DNA of 28,839 nucleotides, taken from NCBI GenBank assembly GCA_963977125.1, contig CAXBNJ010000014.1, positions 1-28,839 on the forward strand, read 5' to 3'. Below are positions 18,101 through 24,195 of the stretch, piece after piece. Position numbers and translations under genes: made by a program. The stretch is from UBA2705 sp963977125. Lineage in GTDB: Bacteria; Pseudomonadota; Alphaproteobacteria; Micavibrionales; Micavibrionaceae. Numbering within the stretch: the first letter of the stretch is position 1; each line of letters begins with the position of its first letter. The notes under the pieces were generated by a model. It searched no databases and was not told the origin of the DNA. It saw only the letters and a program-made list of their open reading frames with translations.

Positions 18101-18290
18101 TAATGCGCGTTTCTACCACATTGGCCGCCGCGCCCGCATAGCTGGTATCAACAGAAACAACAGGGGGGTCAATATCAGGATATTCACGCAAAGACAGCTG
18201 TGAGTAGGATACTGCGCCAAAGGCAATCAAAAGTAATGACAACACAGAGGCAAATACAGGACGGGTAACGGACAGATCAGAAAGCAGCAT
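15192..18290 (-). CDS. RND multidrug efflux permease (HAE1 family)
   Basis: A 1032-residue inner-membrane pump of the AcrB/MexB type. It starts MLLSDLSVTRPVFASVLSLL, has the usual TM1, a large periplasmic loop, TM2-6, a second loop, and TM7-12. Proton-relay residues are present: GLVVDDAIVVLENI (the two Asp of TM4) and the Lys of LSAKNGILIVEF (TM10). The pore-domain segment REYPDIDPPVVSVDTSY is typical of the proteobacterial HAE1 group. The ATG at 18290 has GAGGGTAAG upstream; an in-frame GTG at 18305 is less likely. Its ATG is one base after the stop of the fusion-protein gene. Substrates cannot be told from sequence. Confidence 0.95.
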   Translation of the reverse strand: MLLSDLSVTRPVFASVLSLLLIAFGAVSYSQLSLREYPDIDPPVVSVDTSYAGAAANVVETRITQVIEDRISGVEGIKFISSTSSDGRSRINVEFDVGRDIEAAANDIRDRVSGIVDDLPEEADPPDIQKSDSSDDVIIWLNLHSENMSVIELTDYARRYLEDRFSVLPGVARVRIGGGQEYAMRVWLDRNKMAARKITVQDIEAALRSENVELPAGSIESKEIQFTARIERVYQTPEDFQNLVIAKTDNYLVRLGDVARVEKEAIETRTFLRGNGIPMVGIGIIKQSKGNTIDVAQGAIDLAQRLSPDLPPGMGISNSYDSSVFIRGAIAEVYKTLLLAMLLVVGVIYVFLGSWRAMLVPAVTVPVSLVATFIVINLLGFSINLLTLLALVLAIGLVVDDAIVVLENIYRRIEKGEPPLSAAYFGTRQVSFAVIATTIVLIAVFVPITFLEGDLGRLFSEFALTMAAAVGFSTFVALTLCPMIASKLLKKTEKSKFHIKVDLIFDRFASGYGSVLNLALKFRFLVIIGFALIASSSFFLFNALPSEYAPKEDRGAFFLMVNAPEGASYAYTREYMDEIESRLMSYIDSGEVKRLLVRAPRSFGTTSSFNDGIVIHVLNDWAERRPASVIMAEISKNMADLPGVRVFPVMRQGFGGGTQKPVQFVLGGGTYQELAQWRDLLIEKINENNPGLTDIDSDYKETKPQLRLLVNKDRAGDLGVSGNVIGSTLESMLGSRRVTTYIEDGEEYDVVLEGERDTQRTPTNMQNIYVRSDTGALIPLSNLITIEEYADSGSLNRYNRVRSITIEAGLAEGYALGDALDFMRSLVREHLPDTAAIDYKGQSLDYQSSGSSLLFIFVLGFLIVFLVLAAQFESFIHPLVILLTVPLAMTGALAGLYVTGNSLNVYTQIGLIMLIGLSAKNGILIVEFVNQLRDQGMAFSEALIEAAQIRLRPIVMTGITTVAGSIPLILSHGAGAETRVAIGVVILFGVSAATVFTLFIVPVTYDLLARKTGSPGDVARALENQIKEGEAS

Positions 18291-18291
18291 A

Positions 18292-19401
18292 TTACTTACC
18301 CTCACTGATGTTTTGGTCTTGCTTTAACAAGGCAGCTAAGGGCTCCGAATCTGTTTCTTCAGCGCGGATGCGTACGGGCGCACCATCACGCAATTTGATA
18401 ATGCCATGGGTGACAACTTGAGCCCCCTCTTTTAAGCCCGATAAAACTTCAATAATGCCGACTTTACGAGCGCCTATGGTGATTTCAGTTTGCTTGGCAA
18501 TCATATTTTCACCATTTTGAACGATGACAAAAACATAGTCTTTCTCACCGCGTTTTATCAAAGCTTCTTCACGGATCAAAAGCGCCTCGCGTGGATTTTT
18601 AAATAAAGTAATACCCATGAGCAAACCCGGTTTTAACACATGGTCTTCATTGGGGATAATCGCGCGTACTTTAACGGTCCGCGTAATCGGATCAATTTGC
18701 GTGTTGACCGTATGCACTGTGCCGAAAAATTCGCGCTCCGCAAAAGCATCTATATGGCCTTGAATTGATTGTCCTGCTTTCAGCGTAGCAAGGAAAATAG
18801 AAGGCACATCAAAATCAACTTTAATCTGATCCAGATCATCAAGCGTTGTAATGCGCTCGCCAGGCTGTATCAATGTGCCAACACTCACTTCACGCAGGCC
18901 CAAAACGCCATTAAAGGGCGCTTTGATTTCAAAACTCTCTAGCCCTGCTTTTACGGCTTCTGTTTCGGCTTGTGATTGACGAAGATCCGCTAAGCGTTCT
19001 TGCAAGGTTGCTTTTGGCAATGCGCTGTTACCGCTTAAGCCTTTAGCGCGATCATAGGCATTTTTTGTTTCAGCGGTTAACGCCTCGGCGGCACGCAACT
19101 GCGCTTCTTCTTGGATTTTATCCAAGGAAACCAATACATCGCCTTTTTTCACCAACTGCCCATCTTCAAAATGGATCTCAGTAATTTTCTCTGATCTATC
19201 GGTCGTAATCACAACCGTTTCATTAGCTTTGGTTGTGCCTAATGCTTCGACTTGATCGGCAAAATCAGTTTTGAGTACGGGCGAGACAATCACCGCCACA
19301 GGGGCTTTTGGCGCGCCATTTTTCTTTTGCGCATATGCGCCGCTACCCAATGTGAGTGCAATAAGGAATATGGAAGAATAGACAGATATCGACTTAATCA
19401 T
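18292..19401 (-). CDS. RND efflux periplasmic adaptor (membrane fusion protein)
   Basis: A 369-residue HlyD/AcrA-type protein. It has a signal peptide (MIKSISVYSSIFLIALTLGS.. to AYAQ), a beta-barrel and lipoyl half (VITTDRSEKITEIHFEDGQLVKKGDVLVSLD), an alpha-hairpin region (~residues 105-150), and the second lipoyl half (FEIKAPFNGVLGLREVSVGTLIQPG). The membrane-proximal domain with LKEGAQVVTHGIIKLRDGAPV closes the protein. It joins the RND pump to the outer-membrane channel. The Ala-Gln at the signal end gives no lipobox, so it is anchored otherwise. The start at 19401 is chosen from the signal peptide; the frame is open to 19512 and the ribosome binding site is weak at both. First gene of the three-gene efflux operon; no regulator gene is adjacent. 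Confidence 0.93.
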   Translation of the reverse strand: MIKSISVYSSIFLIALTLGSGAYAQKKNGAPKAPVAVIVSPVLKTDFADQVEALGTTKANETVVITTDRSEKITEIHFEDGQLVKKGDVLVSLDKIQEEAQLRAAEALTAETKNAYDRAKGLSGNSALPKATLQERLADLRQSQAETEAVKAGLESFEIKAPFNGVLGLREVSVGTLIQPGERITTLDDLDQIKVDFDVPSIFLATLKAGQSIQGHIDAFAEREFFGTVHTVNTQIDPITRTVKVRAIIPNEDHVLKPGLLMGITLFKNPREALLIREEALIKRGEKDYVFVIVQNGENMIAKQTEITIGARKVGIIEVLSGLKEGAQVVTHGIIKLRDGAPVRIRAEETDSEPLAALLKQDQNISEGK

Positions 19402-19526
19402 TTTTTTTGGCCTGTTTTTTACGGTCGCGCATTTGGACATGAGGTTGCATAAGTGGATGTATGATCTTTTGAGGCTTAACAGCGCCTTGCAGACCTTAGA
19501 ATATATATACATAGACTATACGTTGA

Positions 19527-19538
19527 GTTTTTAAAAAC
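19527..19538. promoter_or_regulatory. Palindrome upstream of the efflux operon
   Basis: GTTTTTAAAAAC is a perfect 12-base palindrome about 126 bases upstream of the fusion-protein start, in the 206-base gap after the exported-protein gene. AT-rich -10-like sequences lie just downstream on the minus strand (TATAGT near 19516). It may be an operator, but short A/T palindromes arise by chance. Confidence 0.25.
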
Positions 19539-19607
19539 CCTTCACTGTTCTTTATAAAAAATAAAAAGTATCGAGTAAGCTGGTTGCTGATGATGGCGAT
19601 TGCTTTG

Positions 19608-20525
19608 TTAATTTGCCAGTATTTTTGACAAATCTAAAGACCAGAAATATGGTTTTGGATTGTTATGATCGCGATTATCAATAGCATGTAAAACGAGTTT
19701 TTTATCAATAACGTTCCAATCCTTGATATTGCCGTCATCAATACTCAGCTTCAGAATTTCAATGCCTTGCGGGTATTTATCGGAGAACAACACAATATTA
19801 TTATAGTAATTGTGGTAAATCTCCGCTGATTTTCGCTGCGTATCGCTGTAATAGGTGATAAGCGTTTCGCCGCTATTGAGGTCTTTTTGTTCAAAGTATC
19901 GACCAAGGTTTTGTGCATGTGCATCGGCATTAGAAAAAACACTGAACTGTTGGTTCGGTGCGTCATATAAATAAAGGGCTGTTTTTGACCGTGGATCGTA
20001 ATAATTCACAGCGAGGAGAAGTCTCTGCGCTGGTAAACAGGCCGCATCAACCACAGAGTAGTTTATCCATTTGCCCATTTGCGCATCAAGCATATTGGTG
20101 GAGAGTTTTTTCACTGGCTTTAATGCGTTTACCGAGTCAAGTTCCCACACATCAAACCGCGCCTGTTCTTGATTATTGATAAACGCTAAAGGCGGGGCCA
20201 TGGACGTCCATATAAAAGACGATTGAGAGGGCTCAATATAACCGTCTTCTTCACTCTGCGGGATGAGCAATGCGCCTTGTGTCTTGGCTTTTATACAATG
20301 CCCCATATTGCGGTCTAGGGGGGCGGGTTTTGAAAGGTAGTCAGTGAGTTTCGTTAATTGGGCGCCCAAGTAAGGGTGCACAATGCTCGGCATTGCTTTG
20401 CCTTTTTTAGTAAAAAAAGAAAACATATCAAAACCTTTTGCCTGTGCATTTGAATTAGCCATAGCCAGAATACAGGCACTAAAGATAAGAAGAAACACTA
20501 TCGCTTGCGATGAACGTCCAATCAC
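19608..20525 (-). CDS. Exported protein of unknown function
   Basis: A 305-residue protein that I do not recognise. It begins with GTG at 20525, preceded by AAAGGGGA at 7 bases, and this start gives a clean signal peptide (VIGRSSQAIVFLLIFSACIL.., cut after NSNAQA). An in-frame ATG further upstream would lie inside the preceding gene. The mature part is rich in Asn, Asp, Tyr and Trp, and has four Cys (two in the signal region excluded: C at GHCIKAK and DAACLPAQ). Blocks such as RFDVWELDSVNALKPVKKLS, KTALYLYDAPNQQFSVFS and GIEILKLSIDDGNIKDWNVIDKKLVLHAID look like blades of a beta-propeller-type repeat, a guess from pattern only. It follows the CBS-like gene by 17 bases, hence the same operon. 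Confidence 0.75.
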   Translation of the reverse strand: MIGRSSQAIVFLLIFSACILAMANSNAQAKGFDMFSFFTKKGKAMPSIVHPYLGAQLTKLTDYLSKPAPLDRNMGHCIKAKTQGALLIPQSEEDGYIEPSQSSFIWTSMAPPLAFINNQEQARFDVWELDSVNALKPVKKLSTNMLDAQMGKWINYSVVDAACLPAQRLLLAVNYYDPRSKTALYLYDAPNQQFSVFSNADAHAQNLGRYFEQKDLNSGETLITYYSDTQRKSAEIYHNYYNNIVLFSDKYPQGIEILKLSIDDGNIKDWNVIDKKLVLHAIDNRDHNNPKPYFWSLDLSKILAN

Positions 20526-20542
20526 GATGATTTCCCCTTTGT

Positions 20543-21532
20543 TTAATTCTGATTGGCTGTTGGCGGTATAAAACCCTGTTCTTCCATCCACTCATCATTG
20601 TAAATTTTACTTAAATAACTACGCCCGTTATCGTGTATGAACAGAACAATGGTCTTTCCGTCCAACTCGCCGCGTTTATTTAAATTTTCCAATAGACGAC
20701 GAGTACCGGCAAGAACATTACCTGTGGAGCCCCCTGCCAAAATACCCTCTTCTTTGGCGAGCTGCCTTGCTTCCAAAAAGCTCTGTTGATCATCAATGCG
20801 GTACATTTCATCAACTATTTCTGGCCTGAAAACGTCAGGGTAAAAATCATAACCAATGCCTTCTACCTGATATGCTCCAACTTCGCCTGTGTAAATAGAA
20901 CCAACGGGATCAGTGCCAATAACCTTAACGCTTGGATTTTTTTCTTTTAGGAATTTGGCTGTTCCGCTCACTGTTCCACCTGTTCCCATTCCGCAAACCA
21001 GATAATCTATCTCGCCCGAAGTCTGTTTCCAAATTTCTGGTCCTGTTGTTTTATAATGCGCCTCAGGATTCCCAACATTCTTGTATTGGTTAAGTAAATG
21101 GGTGTTCTCGTTCTCTTCGGCTAATCTATGTGCAATTTGAATATAGTTATCAGGATGATCATACGGTAATTCAGTTGGCGTTAATATCAGTTCCGCGCCA
21201 TAAGCTTTAATCAGCCGTCTTTTTTCCATGCTCATCTTTTCAGGCATAGTGATAATCATTTTATAGCCCTTAACGGCGGCAACCATCGCTAGCCCAAGGC
21301 CGGTATTACCACTACTTGGCTCAACCAGTGTGTCGCCAGGTTTTATACGTCCTTCAGCCTCGGCCTGCTCAACCATATTAAGCGCAATCCGGTCTTTCAT
21401 AGATCCACCAGGGTTAAAGGTTTCTACTTTTGCCAAGATAGTGGCCTGCGGAAACTCTTTAAAAACTCTATTCAATTTGACCATGGGCGTGACGCCAATA
21501 GTTTCAAGTATGCTGTTTTGTATAAGTGCCAT
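20543..21532 (-). CDS. cbs: Cystathionine beta-synthase-like PLP enzyme
   Basis: A 329-residue fold-type II PLP enzyme. The PLP lysine lies in NPGGSMKDRIA (about residue 46), EPSSGNTGLGLA is the substrate loop, and GMGTGGTVSGTAKFLKE is the phosphate-binding loop. Several blocks point to cystathionine beta-synthase rather than CysK/CysM: GTDPVGSIY, YQVEGIGYDFYPDVFRPEIVDE, and the C-terminal YLSKIYNDEWMEEQGF. No regulatory CBS domains follow. The reaction would join serine (or O-acetylserine) with homocysteine; a cysteine synthase side activity is possible. GGAAA five to six bases before the ATG at 21532 sets the start. First gene of a two-gene minus-strand operon. Confidence 0.88.
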   Translation of the reverse strand: MALIQNSILETIGVTPMVKLNRVFKEFPQATILAKVETFNPGGSMKDRIALNMVEQAEAEGRIKPGDTLVEPSSGNTGLGLAMVAAVKGYKMIITMPEKMSMEKRRLIKAYGAELILTPTELPYDHPDNYIQIAHRLAEENENTHLLNQYKNVGNPEAHYKTTGPEIWKQTSGEIDYLVCGMGTGGTVSGTAKFLKEKNPSVKVIGTDPVGSIYTGEVGAYQVEGIGYDFYPDVFRPEIVDEMYRIDDQQSFLEARQLAKEEGILAGGSTGNVLAGTRRLLENLNKRGELDGKTIVLFIHDNGRSYLSKIYNDEWMEEQGFIPPTANQN

Positions 21533-21578
21533 GTGTTTTCCAATTATTAAAAATACCTGCATAGTATCGCGGGTGATA

Positions 21579-21595
21579 TTTACTCAAAGTGTAAA
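21579..21595. promoter_or_regulatory. Imperfect palindrome upstream of the CBS-like gene
   Basis: TTTACTCAAAGTGTAAA has matching outer arms (TTTAC / GTAAA) and one inner pair, six of eight positions symmetric. It lies 47 bases before the CBS-like start, where an operator would sit. No known operator consensus is matched with confidence. Confidence 0.3.
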
Positions 21596-21705
21596 GGGTA
21601 CAGCTCTATAAAAAGCCAAGCGGGAAATGATTATGCAGCCATCCTGAGGCAACAGCAAGCCGTACTGGAAAAAAATCTTGTTCTGGATGGTGCAACATTC
21701 TTATA

Positions 21706-21714
21706 TGCTATAAT
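21706..21714 (+). promoter_or_regulatory. Extended -10 element facing the SDR gene
   Basis: TGCTATAAT is a TG-n-TATAAT extended -10 sequence, 170 bases before the SDR start codon. No good -35 hexamer accompanies it, as expected for extended -10 promoters. The long leader makes it tentative. Confidence 0.35.
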
Positions 21715-21817
21715 TGTTTACGATCCTGCAATTTTTATTTTCAGCTGTATTCATTGATATTCCTTGTTCGTTACAAATGCGTGCCTATCATACATATTAG
21801 TGCGTACTTGCGGCTGT

Positions 21818-21836
21818 TGATATAAAACATATATCA
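21818..21836. promoter_or_regulatory. Inverted repeat TGATAT-N7-ATATCA before the SDR gene
   Basis: Perfect 6-base arms with a 7-base spacer, about 49 bases before the SDR ATG. Could be an operator for the oxidoreductase operon; A/T richness limits confidence. Confidence 0.35.
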
Positions 21837-21884
21837 TCATTTACTGATTTGGAAAATCTGCCACGCATAATGAAAGGAAGCCAT

Positions 21885-22688
21885 ATGAGCAAAACAATTT
21901 TAATAACAGGGTCCACGGATGGTATTGGGTTGGAAACGGCTAAAATGTTTGCGCAGCAAGGGCATCGCGTTCTTATGCATGGTCGTAATCCGCATAAGCT
22001 AGAAGAGGCAAAGCGTATTGTGTCAGCCTCGGGAAAGACTGCAAATGTGGAAGGATATATTGCAGATTTATCAAACATGGATAACGTAAAGACTCTTGCA
22101 CGAAATATCCTTGATAAACATGATCAGCTAGATGTACTGATTAACAATGCAGGGGTTTACAAGACGCCTGAGCCGCTTACCGCTGACGGACAAGATATTC
22201 GCTTTGTCGTGAATACGATTGCGCCCTATCTGCTGGCTAAACTTTTGTTGCCTTTATTAAATCAGTCAGGACGCATTATAAACCTGTCCTCAGCAGCGCA
22301 AGCCTGTGTTGATCTGAATGCACTATCAGGGAAAGGGTGCGCGTTAGATGCTATGAGTGCTTATGCGCAGAGCAAATTAGCCATTACAATGTGGTCACGC
22401 TATTGGGCGCACACACTTAGCGATAATGCGCCCGTAATTATTCCTGTCAATCCAGGATCATTGCTTGCAAGCAAGATGGTGAAGGAAGGATTTGGCGTAG
22501 AGGGCAATGATTTATCAATAGGTGCAACAATATTGGTGCGCTTATCTTTGGATGAAGAATTTGCAGAGAAAACAGGTCAATATTTTGACAATGATAAAGG
22601 CGGATTCGGAAAACCTCACTCAGACGCCATGGATGATGAGAAATGCGCGCAAGTCACAAAAACGATTGAAGCTATTTTAAACTTATAA
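21885..22688 (+). CDS. Short-chain dehydrogenase/reductase family oxidoreductase
   Basis: A 267-residue Rossmann-fold enzyme. The cofactor motif TGSTDGIG is at residues 8-15, and the Arg of MHGRNPHKL suggests NADP(H). NNAG is near residue 87. The active-site Ser (NLSSAAQ) and YAQSK (Tyr/Lys pair, about residue 163-167) are present, as is the PVNPGSLLASKM loop. Family members reduce or oxidise carbonyls; the substrate cannot be told. The start at 21885 follows AAAGGAAG, whereas an ATG at 21849 in frame has no such site. The nitroreductase gene begins 10 bases after its stop, so the pair forms an operon, possibly for detoxifying reactive carbonyl or nitro compounds (inferred). Confidence 0.9.
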   Translation: MSKTILITGSTDGIGLETAKMFAQQGHRVLMHGRNPHKLEEAKRIVSASGKTANVEGYIADLSNMDNVKTLARNILDKHDQLDVLINNAGVYKTPEPLTADGQDIRFVVNTIAPYLLAKLLLPLLNQSGRIINLSSAAQACVDLNALSGKGCALDAMSAYAQSKLAITMWSRYWAHTLSDNAPVIIPVNPGSLLASKMVKEGFGVEGNDLSIGATILVRLSLDEEFAEKTGQYFDNDKGGFGKPHSDAMDDEKCAQVTKTIEAILNL

Positions 22689-22697
22689 GGAAAAACG

Positions 22698-23363
22698 ATG
22701 AAACACGATATTGTACATTATGCGAAGAGCCGCCACACGGTGAAAGCTTACGACCCTGATAAGAAAATATCAGATGAAAATATAGAAAAAATTAAAGAGC
22801 TTTTACGGTTTAGTGCATCCAGCACGAATGCGCAGCCTTGGCATTTCATATTGGCATCCACTAATGAGGGTAAGGAACGTATTGCAAAAGCGAATGAAAG
22901 CATGTTTCCCTTCAATAACCCGTCCATCCGCGCTGCATCTCATGTTGTTATTTTTTGCAGCAGGTTAACGATTGAAGAAGATCATTTATCGAAAGTGCTA
23001 GAGCAAGAGGAAGCGGATGGACGTTTTGCGGCTGACCCAGCATTCAAAGCGCAAATGGATGGGGGGCGTAAGATGTTTATTAATCTGCACAAACATGATT
23101 TCAAAGATGTTCAGCATTGGATGGATAAGCAGGTATATCTGAATATTGGTGCGTTCTTACTTGGTGTTTCAACGCTTGGTATTGACGCGACACCAATGGA
23201 GGGCATTGATATAAAATCAATAGATGAAGAATTTGGTTTACGCGAAAAAGGATACACAAGCCTTGTTGCCGTCGCGCTGGGCTATCATGATCCAGAAAAG
23301 GATTTTAACGCGGCTTTGCCTAAATCACGTTTGCCGTATGATTATATTTTGACGGAGGTTTGA
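22698..23363 (+). CDS. nfsB: Oxygen-insensitive NAD(P)H nitroreductase, NfsB type
   Basis: A 221-residue FMN enzyme closely resembling E. coli NfsB (217 residues) along its length. Examples are KRHxTKAFD versus SRHTVKAYD at the start, LLRFSASSTNAQPWHFILASTNEGKERIAKA, and QEEADGRFA. WMDKQVYLNIGAFLLGVSTLGIDATPMEG, FGLREKGYTSLVAVALGYH and the end NAALPKSRLPYDYILTEV also match. NfsB reduces nitroaromatics and quinones in two-electron steps and also acts as a dihydropteridine reductase. AAGGA upstream of the ATG is the ribosome binding site. Second gene of the SDR operon. Confidence 0.95.
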   Translation: MKHDIVHYAKSRHTVKAYDPDKKISDENIEKIKELLRFSASSTNAQPWHFILASTNEGKERIAKANESMFPFNNPSIRAASHVVIFCSRLTIEEDHLSKVLEQEEADGRFAADPAFKAQMDGGRKMFINLHKHDFKDVQHWMDKQVYLNIGAFLLGVSTLGIDATPMEGIDIKSIDEEFGLREKGYTSLVAVALGYHDPEKDFNAALPKSRLPYDYILTEV

Positions 23364-23442
23364 TATTTTTTAACCTAATACAAAAGCTCCCTCTGTAATT
23401 AGAATCAGAAAAACCTTATAAAGCTTATTTATTTTAAGATAT

Positions 23443-23456
23443 TTGATGTTGATCAA
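23443..23456. promoter_or_regulatory. FNR/Anr/FixK-type box
   Basis: TTGAT-GTTG-ATCAA is a perfect match to the FNR consensus TTGAT-N4-ATCAA. It is 66 bases upstream of the ATG of the HdeD-type gene. Its centre is exactly 41.5 bases before the start site predicted from the -10 at 23479-23484, the class II activator position. Confidence 0.75.
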
Positions 23457-23478
23457 AGCTATTCACAAAATTGCGGCG

Positions 23479-23484
23479 TAATAT
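23479..23484 (+). promoter_or_regulatory. -10 element of the FNR-type promoter
   Basis: TAATAT lies at -12 to -7 relative to a start at 23491, with the FNR-type box centred at -41.5. No -35 hexamer is needed in class II FNR promoters, as the activator overlaps it. Confidence 0.55.
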
Positions 23485-23521
23485 CAAAAATAGAGTATAT
23501 AAAATATATGGAGTGAAAAAG

Positions 23522-23858
23522 ATGGACATTGTTAGGTTCGGCATTTCCGAAGAAATAAAAGCGCATCGTGGCTTTTGTTCCCGCATTTGGTTTGTTAACT
23601 CTGGCCATTTTTATCGGCTTTATTTTGTTTCTTGAGGGACTTTTTGAAATTCTGTTTGCGCTGGCCCTAAAGCCGTTTTCGGGATGGAAATGGATGATGT
23701 TAAGCGGAGTTCTCGCATTGTCTTTGTCCTTTTTTGTTATGATAGGCTTTCCTGACGTAACCATGTTATTCTTAGCCATTGTTGTTGGGTTAAATATGGG
23801 CACATACGGCATGTCAGTTTTACTTTTAGCCCTTGGTAGAAAGAAATTCAGTGAGTAA
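23522..23858 (+). pseudogene. HdeD-family (DUF308) membrane protein gene, internally deleted and frameshifted
   Basis: An ATG at 23522 with a good ribosome binding site (GGAGTG, 6-7 bases upstream) begins MDIVRFGISEEIKAHR, which resembles the N-terminus of HdeD-family proteins. That frame soon runs to a stop at about 23635. From about 23568 a different frame (+1) encodes VPAFGLLTLAIFIGFILFLE.., GWKWMMLSGVLALSLSFF and a final helix. These match the last three of the six membrane helices in the family. HdeD-type proteins are about 180-200 residues, so roughly 80 residues (helices 1-3) are missing at the junction. A GTG at 23568 could start a 96-residue remnant, but has no ribosome binding site. 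The family is linked to acid resistance in E. coli. The promoter looks intact. Confidence 0.6.
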
Positions 23859-24090
23859 AAATCCTTATAAAAGACTCGGCGTGAGAAAGACCGCCTCTGA
23901 TGGTGAGAAATATTGGTGACTCTCGTAAATGGCAGTATTTGTCGCCTGAGGTTAGCTTTTCTCAAAGTATAAAAAACTGTGATCGACCATTAAATCAGTC
24001 AGGGTTTGCAGGGTAATTTCCGCACAGGGTAGCCCTTTTGGTCGCTATCAATCTACTATCACAAGTTTAATCCCCCCTCTTGCTTTCCAG
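23859..24090. other. Intergenic region before the giant repeat-protein gene
   Basis: No supported gene. CAGGGT occurs three times close together (24000-24005, 24009-24014, 24025-24030), without a clear structure. Minus-strand frames across here are shadows of neighbouring genes. Confidence 0.4.
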
Positions 24091-24119
24091 TTGTGTTTTT
24101 GGTTGCGCATGTATATAAT
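24091..24119 (+). promoter_or_regulatory. Promoter of the giant repeat-protein gene
   Basis: TTGTGT (24091-24096), a 17-base spacer and a perfect TATAAT (24114-24119). The start site is predicted at about 24125-24126, 70 bases before the ATG. Confidence 0.6.
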
Positions 24120-24123
24120 CGCG

Positions 24124-24149
24124 GGCATATGCAGTTCCATGCATATGCC
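24124..24149 (+). promoter_or_regulatory. Inverted repeat at the predicted transcript 5' end
   Basis: GGCATATGC (24124-24132) and GCATATGCC (24141-24149) are perfect 9-base arms with an 8-base loop. Each contains the self-palindrome GCATATGC. In RNA it would form a stem-loop at the extreme 5' end of the leader. In DNA it could be a double operator at the start site. T-rich sequence follows (GTTTTCATATTTT), so attenuation is also possible. Confidence 0.5.
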
Positions 24150-24195
24150 GTTTTCATATTTTGAGTATATTTTTAGTATTAGGGTTAGGATTATT

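Larger units (their letters stand above)
21533..21884. other. Divergent intergenic region between CBS-like and SDR genes
   Basis: 352 bases with no gene I can support. A reading frame on the plus strand (about 21630-21755, ending ...FIFSCIH) lacks a start codon and any recognisable domain. It contains the dyads and the extended -10 listed separately. Confidence 0.45.

Noticed and set aside
21630..21755. Plus-strand open stretch reading ..AAILRQQQAVLEKNLVLDG.. between CBS-like and SDR genes
   Set aside because: It looks protein-like for about 25 residues, but has no start codon in frame and no family I recognise. It may be a relic, but evidence is too thin.
23459..23965. Minus-strand 168-codon frame over the HdeD-type gene
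   Set aside because: Antisense to a sequence with clear HdeD-family membrane helices; its own product is basic and without recognisable features.
24000..24030. Three CAGGGT copies in a 31-base stretch
   Set aside because: Irregular spacing, no dyad and no link to a known site; likely chance.
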